Below, one piece after another: positions 39,539-48,804 of a DNA stretch of 64,000 nucleotides. The notes below the pieces were generated by a model that was not told the origin of the DNA, made no database searches, and was given only the letters and a program-made list of their open reading frames with translations. The first letter of the stretch is position 1. Each line of letters starts with the position of its first letter. Made by a program: the position numbers and the translations under genes. This stretch comes from an uncultured Acetatifactor sp. (GTDB lineage: Bacteria > Bacillota > Clostridia > Lachnospirales > Lachnospiraceae). The DNA lies in assembly GCA_910586215.1 (NCBI GenBank), contig CAJUGH010000003.1, positions 62,001 to 126,000 on the forward strand. Reading direction: 5' to 3'.

Positions 39539-39958
39539 TTACAGTGCAATAAGTACTTTCTCTTTTAATTCTACAGGAAGTTCTTCTTCGTCCAAGGAGA
39601 TACTAAGGATAAATTCCACCTCAAACCGTTCACTGAGCTTTTCCAATTTTCCAATTGTTGCCATAATGTCCTGGCCTTCCAGGCAGGCAATCTTCAGAAA
39701 GCTATCAAAATACATCTGCTGCAAATCATGATCCTGAGAGATCACACCGCTGATGAAACCAACAAATTCCTGGCTGTCCTCAATCATGAACTGGGATACA
39801 TCGATCAGACGGACCTTATTGTTCAGTTCATACATATGTTTGGTGCTCTTGTCCAGATAGACGATACTGCCCGGGATCTCTTTGACCTGGCTGTTCACCC
39901 TGTCTAACAACTGCTTCGTCTTGCCCTTACCTTTTTTGCCTACAATTAATTGAACCAT
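39539..39958 (-). CDS. Small P-loop protein of unknown function
   Basis: A 139-residue protein with a perfect Walker A GKKGKGKT (residues 7-14) at the very start and a possible Walker B strand in GSIVYLD. The rest is helical and acidic, with no domain I recognise. Relatives in clostridia are sometimes named PilT-like, but no pilus genes are near and that name is not supported. It has its own promoter and terminator, so it is a single-gene unit. Confidence 0.75.
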   Translation of the reverse strand: MVQLIVGKKGKGKTKQLLDRVNSQVKEIPGSIVYLDKSTKHMYELNNKVRLIDVSQFMIEDSQEFVGFISGVISQDHDLQQMYFDSFLKIACLEGQDIMATIGKLEKLSERFEVEFILSISLDEEELPVELKEKVLIAL

Positions 39959-40010
39959 TGGAAACCCTCCTATAGTAATCGTTATCGTACTGATTGTATT
40001 TCCTGTTTTT

Positions 40011-40039
40011 ATTATAATTTATTAGGCGGTAAAAAACAA
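40011..40039 (-). promoter_or_regulatory. Promoter of the P-loop gene
   Basis: On the minus strand TTGTTT (40039-40034), 17-base spacer and exact TATAAT (40016-40011), ending next to the dacA stop. Confidence 0.55.
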
Positions 40040-40042
40040 CCT

Positions 40043-41029
40043 CTATTTCTGAATCTCGTCCAGCAAATCGATCATTTCCCTGTAGAGAGAATCCGGTGAT
40101 TCACTTCCCATGACAATGGATACATAAGGAGCACCGTTCACATCCCTGGTCAGCAGTATGAGACATCTTCCAGCCGCATTGGTGGTTCCTGTCTTGCCAC
40201 CAATGACAGTCACATTGGCCGGGGCCTTGTAATCCCCCCGGAGGAAAAGGTTGGAGGTCTGTTTGTTGAACTCCTTCGGCTTGCCGGAACTGTCATAATA
40301 GGTGGTCTGATAGCTGGTCATCTGGATGATCTCCGTGAAAGCATCATATTTGATGGCTTCGTTGAAGATCAAGTACAGGTCATAGGCCGTGGTGTAATGG
40401 TTGGTATCTGTCAGGCCATGTGGATTGGTAAAGTTCGTCTGCGTAGCCCCCAGCCTGTGGGCCTCTTCATTCATCATGGCCACAAACTGTTCCACGGATC
40501 CCCCCACATTTTCTGCAATCAGCAGGCCTACATCATTGGCAGAATAGAGAAGCAGGATACGCAAGGCCTGGTCCATGGTCATGGTATCCCCCGGCTTCAG
40601 CCCGCCAAGTACGGCCCCTGCCTCCGTGATGGTCACGGCATCCGTTGCAGTCAGCGTCTGGTCAAGGCTTCCGTATTTTAAGGCCACAAGAGCCGTCATC
40701 ACCTTGGTCAGGCTGGCTGGATTCCGTATTTCATGGGCATTCTTCGCATAGACCACCCGGTTATTGTCTAAGTCAAAAAGGGCTGCAGCTGCAGCCTCCA
40801 TATTCACATCCGTGTTCTCCGTCACATCTCCTGTGACCACACACAGGTCAGCAGCAAAAGGCTGTGCCCTGTTGCCGGTCTGCCCGGAGATTACATTGAA
40901 ACTGCTTCTGTCTGCGTTGGCATCATAAGGCATGGTGTAGGGCATTTGCCCACAGCCGGAAAACAGACAGACAGATACCAGGAGGATTCCCGGCAACATT
41001 TTCTTTTGTATGTTACTTATACATTTCAC
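40043..41029 (-). CDS. D-alanyl-D-alanine carboxypeptidase (S11 family), lipoprotein
   Basis: A low-molecular-weight penicillin-binding protein that trims the terminal D-Ala of peptidoglycan stem peptides. The 328-residue protein has a lipobox LFSGC with Cys26 (so a probable lipoprotein), then SLTK (106-109), SAN (163-165) and GGKTGTT near residue 275. It lacks the usual PBP5 C-terminal amphipathic anchor, which fits lipid anchoring. GTG 41029 overlaps the end of mgsA. Confidence 0.9.
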   Translation of the reverse strand: MKCISNIQKKMLPGILLVSVCLFSGCGQMPYTMPYDANADRSSFNVISGQTGNRAQPFAADLCVVTGDVTENTDVNMEAAAAALFDLDNNRVVYAKNAHEIRNPASLTKVMTALVALKYGSLDQTLTATDAVTITEAGAVLGGLKPGDTMTMDQALRILLLYSANDVGLLIAENVGGSVEQFVAMMNEEAHRLGATQTNFTNPHGLTDTNHYTTAYDLYLIFNEAIKYDAFTEIIQMTSYQTTYYDSSGKPKEFNKQTSNLFLRGDYKAPANVTVIGGKTGTTNAAGRCLILLTRDVNGAPYVSIVMGSESPDSLYREMIDLLDEIQK

Positions 41030-41408
41030 GCCACTCTAAATCTCCCCTGTCCAGAGACTTTATCAACAGTTCCGCACTGGCCAGGTTCGTGGCCAGCGGT
41101 ATATTATGCATGTCGCAGAGCCTGACCACATTATTCACATCAGGCTCATGGGACTTGGGTGTCAGCGGATCCCTAAGGAAGATCACCAGATCCATCTGGT
41201 TGTGTTCTATTTGTGCCCCGATCTGCTGTTCTCCCCCTAAGTGCCCTGCCAGGAACTTATGGATATTTAAGTTCGTAACTTCCTCGATCAGCCGTCCCGT
41301 GGTTCCCGTGGCATACAACTGGTTCTTGCTTAGGATAGCCCGGTAGGCAATGCAGAAATTCTGCATCAGTTTCTTTTTGGAATCATGTGCAATCAATGCA
41401 ATGTTCAT
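41013..41408 (-). CDS. mgsA: Methylglyoxal synthase
   Basis: Converts dihydroxyacetone phosphate to methylglyoxal, a bypass of lower glycolysis. The 131-residue protein has MNIALIAHDSKKKLM, ATGTTGRLI, LGGEQQIGA and DLVIFLRDP, all diagnostic. ATG 41408 was chosen over the in-frame GTG 9 bases upstream. It lies between rodA and dacA. Confidence 0.96.
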   Translation of the reverse strand: MNIALIAHDSKKKLMQNFCIAYRAILSKNQLYATGTTGRLIEEVTNLNIHKFLAGHLGGEQQIGAQIEHNQMDLVIFLRDPLTPKSHEPDVNNVVRLCDMHNIPLATNLASAELLIKSLDRGDLEWREMYK

Positions 41409-41423
41409 TTTAAACACCTTCTC

Positions 41424-42536
41424 TCACTTGGATTTTCTGGCCTGGAGCCTCACGTTTAGTACAAACCCCATTCCCATAAAGAGGCTCATTACCGAAGTCA
41501 GCCCATAGCTGACAAAGGGAAGTGGAAGGCCGGTGTTGGGCATGATACATACTGCCACACCGATATTGAAGAATCCCTGGACGGCCACAAGGCCTCCCAT
41601 TCCGGCGGCAATGATCCGCCCTGAAACATCCTGTGCCTTCCGTGCTACCGATACGCATTCCAATGCTATCCCCATCATCAGAACAATCACGGTCACGCTT
41701 CCCTTGAAACCGAATTCTTCCCCGATTACCGCAAAGATAAAGTCGGTCTGGGCTTCTGAAATAAAATTGCCGTTCTTCACCGAGGTGATCTCGTTGTTCC
41801 GGTACCCTTTCCCGTCCAACTGGCCTGAAGCGATAGCCGTCACGGAATTCATCTGCTGGTAGGCCTCCGTCATGGCATATTCCTCCGGATTGATGAAAGC
41901 CAGGATACGTTTCCTCTGATAGTCCTTCAGCAGGTCATTATCCGGCTGGAGGGCAATGGAGACCACCAGTGCTATGGCAGGGATGGCAACCGCTATTACA
42001 CCGGCCACCAGCTTCATACTGATTCCGCCTGCAAACATTACCACACAGAACACGGCAAGAATAACCAGGCTGGTGGAGAGATCCTGGTCATATACGAACC
42101 ACCAGGGAATCAGGACCAGGGCCACGCAGATGGCAATGACCCTCACGGTATTCAATTTCTCCCTATATTTCATAATAAACTGTGCAAAGAATAAAATCAA
42201 CAAGATTTTAGCAGTTTCGGAAGGTTGGAACCGAAGTCCCCCGATCTCCAGCCAGCGCTGCGCCCCATTGGAGTCATCCCCCGCCGGGGAGAGCTTCACC
42301 AGTGCCAGAAGGGCAATGTTGGCGATATACATGAGCCAGTAAAACTTAAGAACCCAGTTATAATTGAAAAAGGAGATCACAACCATTAGGAATGCCCCGG
42401 CCACCACCCCGGCCACCTGCTTGGCCTGGACTGATTCCTGGGCACTCCCTATGGCCAGGATGCCGATGATGGACAGGGCCGTCACCATTAGCACCAGTTT
42501 GAAGTCATAGTCCCTAATCTGGTAATTTCTAAACAT
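41424..42536 (-). CDS. rodA: RodA-type SEDS peptidoglycan polymerase
   Basis: A 370-residue membrane protein with about ten segments, a SEDS glycosyltransferase that works with PBP2 in cell elongation. WLEIGGLRFQPSETAKIL (residues about 94-111), DLSTSLVIL and GLPLPFVSYGLTS near the C-terminus are conserved. Linkage to mreBCD and PBP2 supports RodA rather than FtsW or SpoVE. Confidence 0.93.
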   Translation of the reverse strand: MFRNYQIRDYDFKLVLMVTALSIIGILAIGSAQESVQAKQVAGVVAGAFLMVVISFFNYNWVLKFYWLMYIANIALLALVKLSPAGDDSNGAQRWLEIGGLRFQPSETAKILLILFFAQFIMKYREKLNTVRVIAICVALVLIPWWFVYDQDLSTSLVILAVFCVVMFAGGISMKLVAGVIAVAIPAIALVVSIALQPDNDLLKDYQRKRILAFINPEEYAMTEAYQQMNSVTAIASGQLDGKGYRNNEITSVKNGNFISEAQTDFIFAVIGEEFGFKGSVTVIVLMMGIALECVSVARKAQDVSGRIIAAGMGGLVAVQGFFNIGVAVCIMPNTGLPLPFVSYGLTSVMSLFMGMGFVLNVRLQARKSK

Positions 42537-42554
42537 AGATACGTATCTCTCCGC

Positions 42555-42833
42555 TTATCTGTTGGCTGCAAGATCTGTGGATACATCCACAATGGGAATA
42601 TTGGCATACAGGCTGGGCTTGCTGCCACCCCGTCCCTTGCTGCCCTTGGTATTGATCTGGATTTCCATATTGTCTGCATCAATTTTCATGTATTTAGATA
42701 TAACTTTTGCAATATCGCTTTTAATCATCTCCATCACTTCAGGCGAACAGTTGACCCTGTCCGATATCAGCAGGATCTTCAGCCTGTCCTTAGCGACCTG
42801 GCAGGAGCTTTTTCTGCGAAAAAAATGTCTCAT
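42555..42833 (-). CDS. minE: Cell division topological specificity factor MinE
   Basis: A 92-residue protein that stimulates MinD ATPase and sets the division site. MRHFFRRKSSCQVAKDRLKI is the membrane-targeting and MinD-contact region. ATG 42833 has GGAAGGAG upstream. The gene is 14 bases after minD. Confidence 0.93.
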   Translation of the reverse strand: MRHFFRRKSSCQVAKDRLKILLISDRVNCSPEVMEMIKSDIAKVISKYMKIDADNMEIQINTKGSKGRGGSKPSLYANIPIVDVSTDLAANR

Positions 42834-42847
42834 TGATTTGCTCCTTC

Positions 42848-43669
42848 CTATGCTTTGTGAAAGATTCCTGTGACGCGCGTCCAAAAAGAGATTCCCTTCT
42901 CAAAATTCATATAGGGGACTTCCCGTCCCTCCACCCTGAGCACTACGTTGGAATAGGCTTTTCCTGCGGGGGAATCGCTGCCCACAAGGGGTTCCCCCTG
43001 GTTGGTGGCTATGACCACATTCTCATCATCTGGTATGATGCCGATCAAGGGAATGGCCAGGATATCCACCACATCCTGGGCAGACATCATATCCCCCCGG
43101 CGCACCATGTCCATGCGCAGCCTGTTGATCACCAGGTCCATCTGTTTGAAACCGTTCGCCTCCAGCAGGCCGATGATCCTGTCTGCATCCCGGATGGCAG
43201 AAACCTCCGGGGTAGTCACCACCAGGGCACGGTTGGCCCCTGCAATGGCATTCTGGAAGCCCTGTTCAATCCCGGCGGGACAGTCTAAGATAATATAGTC
43301 AAACTGCTCCTTCAGGTGTTCAATGACTTTTACCATCTGTCCCGGCGTCACTGCGGATTTATCCCTTGTCTGGGCCGAGGGCATAAGGTACAGCCCCGGA
43401 TGGCGTTTATCCCGGATCAGGGCCTGCTTGATCCGGCAGCTTCCTTCAATTACGTCCACCAGATTGTAGACGATCCTGTTCTCCAGCCCCATGACCACAT
43501 CCAGATTGCGGAGTCCGATATCCGTGTCTATGAGACATACCTTTTTGCCCAGCTTCGCCAGGCCCGTACCTACGTTTGCAGATGTGGTGGTCTTACCCAC
43601 ACCGCCTTTACCTGAAGTGACGACAATGACTTGGGAGCCTTTCGGCTCCTGGGAAAACTGTTTGTCCAT
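42848..43669 (-). CDS. minD: Septum site-determining ATPase MinD
   Basis: A 273-residue deviant Walker ATPase with KGGVGKTT (residues 20-27), DTDIGLRNLDVVMG and DCPAGIEQGFQNA. It ends in an amphipathic membrane-targeting helix (WTRVTGIFHKA). It recruits MinC and is cycled by MinE. GGAGG lies 9 bases before ATG 43669. Confidence 0.96.
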   Translation of the reverse strand: MDKQFSQEPKGSQVIVVTSGKGGVGKTTTSANVGTGLAKLGKKVCLIDTDIGLRNLDVVMGLENRIVYNLVDVIEGSCRIKQALIRDKRHPGLYLMPSAQTRDKSAVTPGQMVKVIEHLKEQFDYIILDCPAGIEQGFQNAIAGANRALVVTTPEVSAIRDADRIIGLLEANGFKQMDLVINRLRMDMVRRGDMMSAQDVVDILAIPLIGIIPDDENVVIATNQGEPLVGSDSPAGKAYSNVVLRVEGREVPYMNFEKGISFWTRVTGIFHKA

Positions 43670-43730
43670 TTTCCTGATCCTCCATTTCTATTTTGTCGTC
43701 CTGCAGATTACACCGCGCGGCTCCTATCCG

Positions 43731-44396
43731 CTAAAAGGTGCTCAGCAACTCTTTCGTAAGCATCTCAAAGGTAATCCTGCTGTTTTTCACGTATGCAATT
43801 TTGGGCTGTATCTTAGGACGGATGCCCCATTTATGTTTTTCTGGTTTATATTTGAAATCGCCGATCTTGATTCTCTCCGGCTCCATTTCAAGCGCTGCCA
43901 CGAAAGCCTCCCCGGTGCCGCCGCCACCGGCATAAGCTTCCCCGTAGAGTCCCCCCAGGACGATAATATTCCGGGCACTGATAATGGCGCTTCCCGGATT
44001 CACGTCTCCCAGAACAATGATGCTGTTGTCGGTCTCTAAGACTTCCCTGTTCTTAAGAGTACCCTTGAAGAACTGGCCATCGCTGTCCCCGGCCAGTTTC
44101 TGCTCCATATGGTTGAGGGCCTTGATATAGTTCTTGTTGGTGTCATCATCCCTGCCTACGATGCAGAGCACGTTCAGGTTACTGTTGGCATGGATGGCAT
44201 CCAGGATGGCCATCTCCTCTGCCTCGGATACCTGCCTGCCCTCAATGGACAGGGCCGTGGCTGCCTTGCCGAAGAAAGACTTTGCCTCTGCAAACTTATA
44301 GCCGATTTCGGCCAGGATCTGCTCAAAGGGCACCTCCGCATCCAGCCTGAGCAGGATCCCATTTGGATAACTCTTGATTAATACGGTGTCTTTCAT
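43731..44396 (-). CDS. minC: Septum site-determining protein MinC
   Basis: A 221-residue inhibitor of FtsZ assembly. The N-terminal FtsZ-contact domain (about 1-95) is followed by the C-terminal beta-helix that binds MinD (VLGDVNPGSAIISARNIIVLGGLYGEAYAG region, about 128-158). ATG 44396 follows GGGGGT. A family 3 hairpin leader precedes it. Confidence 0.92.
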   Translation of the reverse strand: MKDTVLIKSYPNGILLRLDAEVPFEQILAEIGYKFAEAKSFFGKAATALSIEGRQVSEAEEMAILDAIHANSNLNVLCIVGRDDDTNKNYIKALNHMEQKLAGDSDGQFFKGTLKNREVLETDNSIIVLGDVNPGSAIISARNIIVLGGLYGEAYAGGGGTGEAFVAALEMEPERIKIGDFKYKPEKHKWGIRPKIQPKIAYVKNSRITFEMLTKELLSTF

Positions 44397-44470
44397 GGTT
44401 ATACCCCCGTGGCCGCTTAAAGAGGGATGTTTGCACACCCTCTTACACACATGCCAATCACACGGAATCT
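44397..44470 (-). repeat. Family 3 leader hairpin before minC
   Basis: On the minus strand GATTCCGTGTGATTGG, AAGAGGGTGTGC, ACATCCCTCTTTAA and GGGGGTAT run up to the minC ATG. AAGAGGG pairs with CCCTCTT. The blocks match those before obgE and the methionine gamma-lyase family gene. Confidence 0.6.
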
Positions 44471-44495
44471 TTGATTCCGGTAAGAACGCTATTCC

Positions 44496-47390
44496 TTACA
44501 ATTCATTGCTGATTCCTTCCACTGGTGCGTTTGCCGTACCTGTGATCAGTTCTTCCTCCTCTGCCAGGCCATAGTAATACTTTACAATGTCCCTTGTGAC
44601 CTGGGCGGCATAGTCGGAGGAGTAACCGAAGGGAATCCGGGTGACAATGGCAATCTCCGGCTGCTCATAAGGGGCGTACCCCACAAAAAGCGCATGGTTG
44701 GGCCTTCTGGCAATCTGCTCAGCGGTACCGGTCTTGCCTGCCACCTGTACCGCCAAGTCTCCAAAATAGCTCTTGTTCTGCACTACCTGGCGCATGCCTG
44801 TATGGACGGCATTCCAGTATTCTTCCGGAAAATCAATGACATTGCGTACATCCGGCTCAAACTCTTCTATTACACTTCCGTCTGCCTCAGTGACCTTGTC
44901 CAGCAGGGTAAGGTTGTAACATGTCCCGCCATTGGCAACCGTTGCCAGGTACCTGGCCAGTCCCACGGTGGTGTAGCTGTTGGTACCCTGTCCGATGGAA
45001 GAGCGGACGGCGTCCTCCGTGGACACATTGGGAAGCGCCTCTGTAATTTCAACCCCGGATTTCTCAGTAAGTCCGTACATGTCCGCATATTTCTGCAAAG
45101 TCTCCAGTCCTTCTGCATCATTGTAGACACCGGACCGGGTAGCCAGTTGATATCCTACATTGTAGAAATAGTAGTTACAGGAATCCCGGATGGCCGTAGA
45201 CAGGATCTCATTGCCATGGCCAGACCTTCTCCAGCATCTGGGGGACTGGGGCGTGATCTCCGTGAACGTACCGGTACAGTTGGTCTTGCTGTTTACAGTG
45301 ATAACCCCCTCCATCAGCCCTGCCGCCGCAGATACCATCTTAAAAGTGGAACCGGGTGCTGCCGTGGACTGGGTGGCATAATTAAACTGTGGATTGGATT
45401 TGTCTGCATTCAGTTTGGCAAAATACTCCGCATCCACGGAATTGGCCATTTTATTGTTGTCATATCCCGGATAGGATACCATGGCCAGCACATCCCCATT
45501 GTTGGGATCCACAATGACAATGGAGGCATTGCAGGGATCCAGGGCAAGCTGTGCCGGTGTAATGTCCAGGTTGGTAATGCGGTTCATCATGAACTGGTAG
45601 GCAGTCAGCTTCCCCTCAAAGATATCAGAACGGTCCTCCGGGGAGATTTCCACCAGGTTCTGCTCACACAGGATCTGACAAACCTGCTTCCCGCTTATGG
45701 TGTCAGTAAGAAGCATGTATTTGTATAACCTTTTCTGGAATTCTGTATTGGTGTCCACGGCGGCAATGATGTAGTCTATGACCTTACGGTAAATCTCGCC
45801 GGAATCGGAATATTTGTCATCCAGATCCAGCCTGCTCACATCAATCCAGTTCTGGGCGATACAGTAATTCAAGTATTCATTCAGGCTGATGACCTCATCC
45901 GTGGCCCAGGCCACCTGGGTGGGATCCGTGTTATCCACCTGGTCTGTGAGAATGACACCATTGCGTCTGAGAAGATCCACAATATATGTCTCATACACCT
46001 GGTATTCCCTGGGAAGGTTCTTGTAGGGAGTCTTTCCTTCCGTCAGTTCCTGGGTCAGTTTCCCATACACGGCGTCCTTGTATTCCAGGTACTTTTCGTA
46101 GACAGCCCTCTCTGTCTCCTGGGCCTCTTCCCCTGCCATGTGCCTGACATCAATAATGGAATTATTGAACATGGCAAAATACACATCATAGATGGGAATC
46201 TTGATGTCAGAGTTGCTGGATGTGGCTGTAGGCACATATTCCTTGGCATTGATGATCTTCTTGGACACCAGTCCGGCCAGGGACTGTTCCAGCAGGTTAT
46301 AACAGGCGATGGTCAGTTCGCTGTCTATGGTCAGATAAACATCTTTTCCTGCCTGGGCTTCCTCCCGCTCAATGATGGAGTTCACCTTGCCCATGTTGTC
46401 CACGATGACTTTTTCATAGCCTTTTTCTCCCTGGAGGGTGGTCTCCAGATAGGCCTCTATGCCGCTTTTTCCCACCACATCATTGATATTGTAGGCATCC
46501 TCCACCCCCAGGGCCGCCATTTCCTCATTGAGCTGGGCAAGTTCCTCTGAGGAGATCCGTCCCGTATACCCCAGCACATGGGCAAAATATTTACTGTCCA
46601 CATACCTGCGCACGGTGTCCTCCACAATGGTGACACCTGGCAGGACCTCCGAATTCTCCATCAGCACGGCCACAGTCTTCTCGCTGACGTTGGTGGCCAC
46701 GGTAGTACCAATATATTTCCGGTAGGAAGTCAGGTTCATGGCATACCGAAGGGTCACCATCTGCAGCCATTCCCGCTTGGTGTAGCCTTTTCCGGGGACA
46801 AAGGCACTGTCTTTATCCTCAGGATCTTCCAGTTCCCCGATGGCAAATCCTTTATAACGGCTTAAATATTCCATCACCTGGTCGGGAGTGGACAGCCTTT
46901 CTTCGTCCGTAAGTCCGTCATCCCCGCTGATGGAAGCATGTCCGTATACATCCGCCAGGAATCTTAGGTGGCTGGTTCCCTCTGCACTGAAAGCAAATTC
47001 ATTGTCTTCATCCACAATGATCTTGAAATCTGTAATAACGCTGTCCCCATTCTTCTCAATCAGCTTGATGAGACGGTAGACCAGGTCATTCAGGTTCCTG
47101 TTCTTCTGCCTGTTGGACTCGAATACATCCTCCACCTTCACGGCATAGGCCAGTTCATTATAGGCCAGTACATTTCCATTTCTGTCATAGATACTGCCCC
47201 GAGAACTTGCAATATCCCGGGTCTTCTCAATCTGCAGTACAAAATCTTCCAGGTATTCCTCCCCATGGACAATCTGCAGGTCAAAACAGCGGTATATCAG
47301 GATGGCTCCCAGCCCCATGAAACACAAAGTCAGGATGGTGAGCCTGCTGGTGACAATGGCAATGATTTTATCTCTCAATTCATCAAACAA
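44496..47390 (-). CDS. Penicillin-binding protein 2-type transpeptidase, enlarged
   Basis: A class B PBP that cross-links peptidoglycan during elongation. One N-terminal membrane segment (about 15-35) is followed by the dimerisation domain starting RGSIYDRNGNVLAYNE and the transpeptidase domain with Ser681-Thr-Phe-Lys684, SCN about 60 residues later and Lys886-Thr-Gly. At 964 residues it is several hundred longer than E. coli PBP2. The extra sequence lies between about residues 370 and 620 and shows no domain I recognise. It overlaps mreD by 8 bases. Confidence 0.92.
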   Translation of the reverse strand: MFDELRDKIIAIVTSRLTILTLCFMGLGAILIYRCFDLQIVHGEEYLEDFVLQIEKTRDIASSRGSIYDRNGNVLAYNELAYAVKVEDVFESNRQKNRNLNDLVYRLIKLIEKNGDSVITDFKIIVDEDNEFAFSAEGTSHLRFLADVYGHASISGDDGLTDEERLSTPDQVMEYLSRYKGFAIGELEDPEDKDSAFVPGKGYTKREWLQMVTLRYAMNLTSYRKYIGTTVATNVSEKTVAVLMENSEVLPGVTIVEDTVRRYVDSKYFAHVLGYTGRISSEELAQLNEEMAALGVEDAYNINDVVGKSGIEAYLETTLQGEKGYEKVIVDNMGKVNSIIEREEAQAGKDVYLTIDSELTIACYNLLEQSLAGLVSKKIINAKEYVPTATSSNSDIKIPIYDVYFAMFNNSIIDVRHMAGEEAQETERAVYEKYLEYKDAVYGKLTQELTEGKTPYKNLPREYQVYETYIVDLLRRNGVILTDQVDNTDPTQVAWATDEVISLNEYLNYCIAQNWIDVSRLDLDDKYSDSGEIYRKVIDYIIAAVDTNTEFQKRLYKYMLLTDTISGKQVCQILCEQNLVEISPEDRSDIFEGKLTAYQFMMNRITNLDITPAQLALDPCNASIVIVDPNNGDVLAMVSYPGYDNNKMANSVDAEYFAKLNADKSNPQFNYATQSTAAPGSTFKMVSAAAGLMEGVITVNSKTNCTGTFTEITPQSPRCWRRSGHGNEILSTAIRDSCNYYFYNVGYQLATRSGVYNDAEGLETLQKYADMYGLTEKSGVEITEALPNVSTEDAVRSSIGQGTNSYTTVGLARYLATVANGGTCYNLTLLDKVTEADGSVIEEFEPDVRNVIDFPEEYWNAVHTGMRQVVQNKSYFGDLAVQVAGKTGTAEQIARRPNHALFVGYAPYEQPEIAIVTRIPFGYSSDYAAQVTRDIVKYYYGLAEEEELITGTANAPVEGISNEL

Positions 47391-47901
47391 ATTTCTGTGC
47401 TCTCCTTTTTTCGTAAGCTTCCAGTTTTCCGTTCACTTTGAGGACAAACGGATAGAGGAAGATGGTTACTACAGTGGTGTACAATACCTCCGGCAGGATC
47501 ACATGGGTGAGGTAGTATCCGAACTGGAACCTGCTCCGGAGCATGAATAGCAGCACATAACAGAGGATCCCCTGGGACAGGTCACTGGTGATAATAAGGG
47601 CAATGGGAAGCTTGATGTCCTCCGGGTAGAAGATCCTGCAGAACTTGCCGTTCAAGTAGCCTATGTACATCAGCAGCATAGCATAAAATCCCAGGAAGCT
47701 GCCAAAGAAAACATCTATAAGCAGACCGCAGAAAAAACCGATAAGCAGCCCTTCCTTCTCCCCTCTCATGAACCCGAAGGAGGAAGTAAGGATGATCATC
47801 AGGTTCGGAATGATCCCGCCGAATGCCAGGCTTCCGAATACGCTGCACTGAAGTACGAAGCAAACCAATATGAAGATGGTAACAATTCCTTTCCTAAGCA
47901 T
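47383..47901 (-). CDS. mreD: Rod shape-determining protein MreD
   Basis: A 172-residue polytopic membrane protein (five to six segments) with LLIGFFCGLLIDVFFGSFLG, typical of MreD. It joins MreC and the elongation machinery. It is placed between mreC and PBP2 and overlaps the latter. Confidence 0.92.
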   Translation of the reverse strand: MLRKGIVTIFILVCFVLQCSVFGSLAFGGIIPNLMIILTSSFGFMRGEKEGLLIGFFCGLLIDVFFGSFLGFYAMLLMYIGYLNGKFCRIFYPEDIKLPIALIITSDLSQGILCYVLLFMLRSRFQFGYYLTHVILPEVLYTTVVTIFLYPFVLKVNGKLEAYEKRRAQKFV

Positions 47902-47922
47902 ACAGCGCCCTCTTCTGCCTCA

Positions 47923-48804
47923 CTAATGGCTGGTGGATTCGTCTACCACCTGTTTTCTGTCCGTGATGACCAGAACCACGCTCAGATGTTCAAAATCCAC
48001 TGCCGGGGTAATCTGCCCGGACTTTGTCAGGTTGTTGGAATCCCTGTTGATGCTTTTGATATACCCCACCAGAATATTGGGCAGGAACTTCTCACTGATG
48101 TCGGATGTGACAATCTTGTCCCCCTCTGCCACCATATTCTGGCTGTCCACCAGTTGCCTGAAGGTAATACAGCCTTCAGACATGAGCTTCAAGTCTCCGG
48201 ACACGATCAGTTTGTCTCCGGTGGCCAGGGTCATACCGCTTAAATTGCTGCTGTCGGATATGATGGATGTCACCCGGGACCAGTTGGGTCCCACGGAAGT
48301 GATACGTCCCACCAGGCCTCCCCCGGCAATCACGTTCATGTCTGTCTCCAGGCCATCCTCGGTTCCCTTGTCAATGAGGAAGGAGGAATACCAGTTGCCG
48401 GCATCCCTGCCAATGATCCTGGCCCCCACTTTATTGTATGCCCCATACTGTTCACTAAGGTCAAGCAGTTCCCTGAGTTCGTTCAGTTCATATTTGTCCT
48501 GCTGAAGCAGGGTATTCTCCTCTGTGAGGGCGGCAACCTGGGCTTTCAGGCTGGCATTTTCCTCCAGAAGATCCCGGATCTGACCCAGTTCGTCTGAACG
48601 GTCACAGAGCCACTCCCCCACCCTGCCGATTCCCTGTTGGAAGGGCACGATCACATATCCCACCACCACATTTAAAGGCCTGTTGAATACATCCGTGCCA
48701 AAAGTCACAAGCATCATCAAAGTACACAGAATTGTCAAAATCAAAAGGAGATATTTACTCGGCAAAGTAAACCTCTCCCCTCTTTTTTTTATAACCGGGC
48801 TCAT
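47923..48804 (-). CDS. mreC: Rod shape-determining protein MreC
   Basis: A 293-residue protein with an N-terminal membrane segment (YLLLILTILCTLMMLVTFG), a coiled coil (about 75-110, DLLEENASLKAQVAALTEEN) and the external beta-rich MreC domain (IGRDAGNWYSSFLIDKGTED). It overlaps mreB by 4 bases. Confidence 0.94.
   Translation of the reverse strand: MSPVIKKRGERFTLPSKYLLLILTILCTLMMLVTFGTDVFNRPLNVVVGYVIVPFQQGIGRVGEWLCDRSDELGQIRDLLEENASLKAQVAALTEENTLLQQDKYELNELRELLDLSEQYGAYNKVGARIIGRDAGNWYSSFLIDKGTEDGLETDMNVIAGGGLVGRITSVGPNWSRVTSIISDSSNLSGMTLATGDKLIVSGDLKLMSEGCITFRQLVDSQNMVAEGDKIVTSDISEKFLPNILVGYIKSINRDSNNLTKSGQITPAVDFEHLSVVLVITDRKQVVDESTSH

Noticed and set aside
39539..39958. Pilus retraction ATPase PilT
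   Set aside because: Only a Walker A motif is shared. The size is far too small and no pilus genes are nearby.
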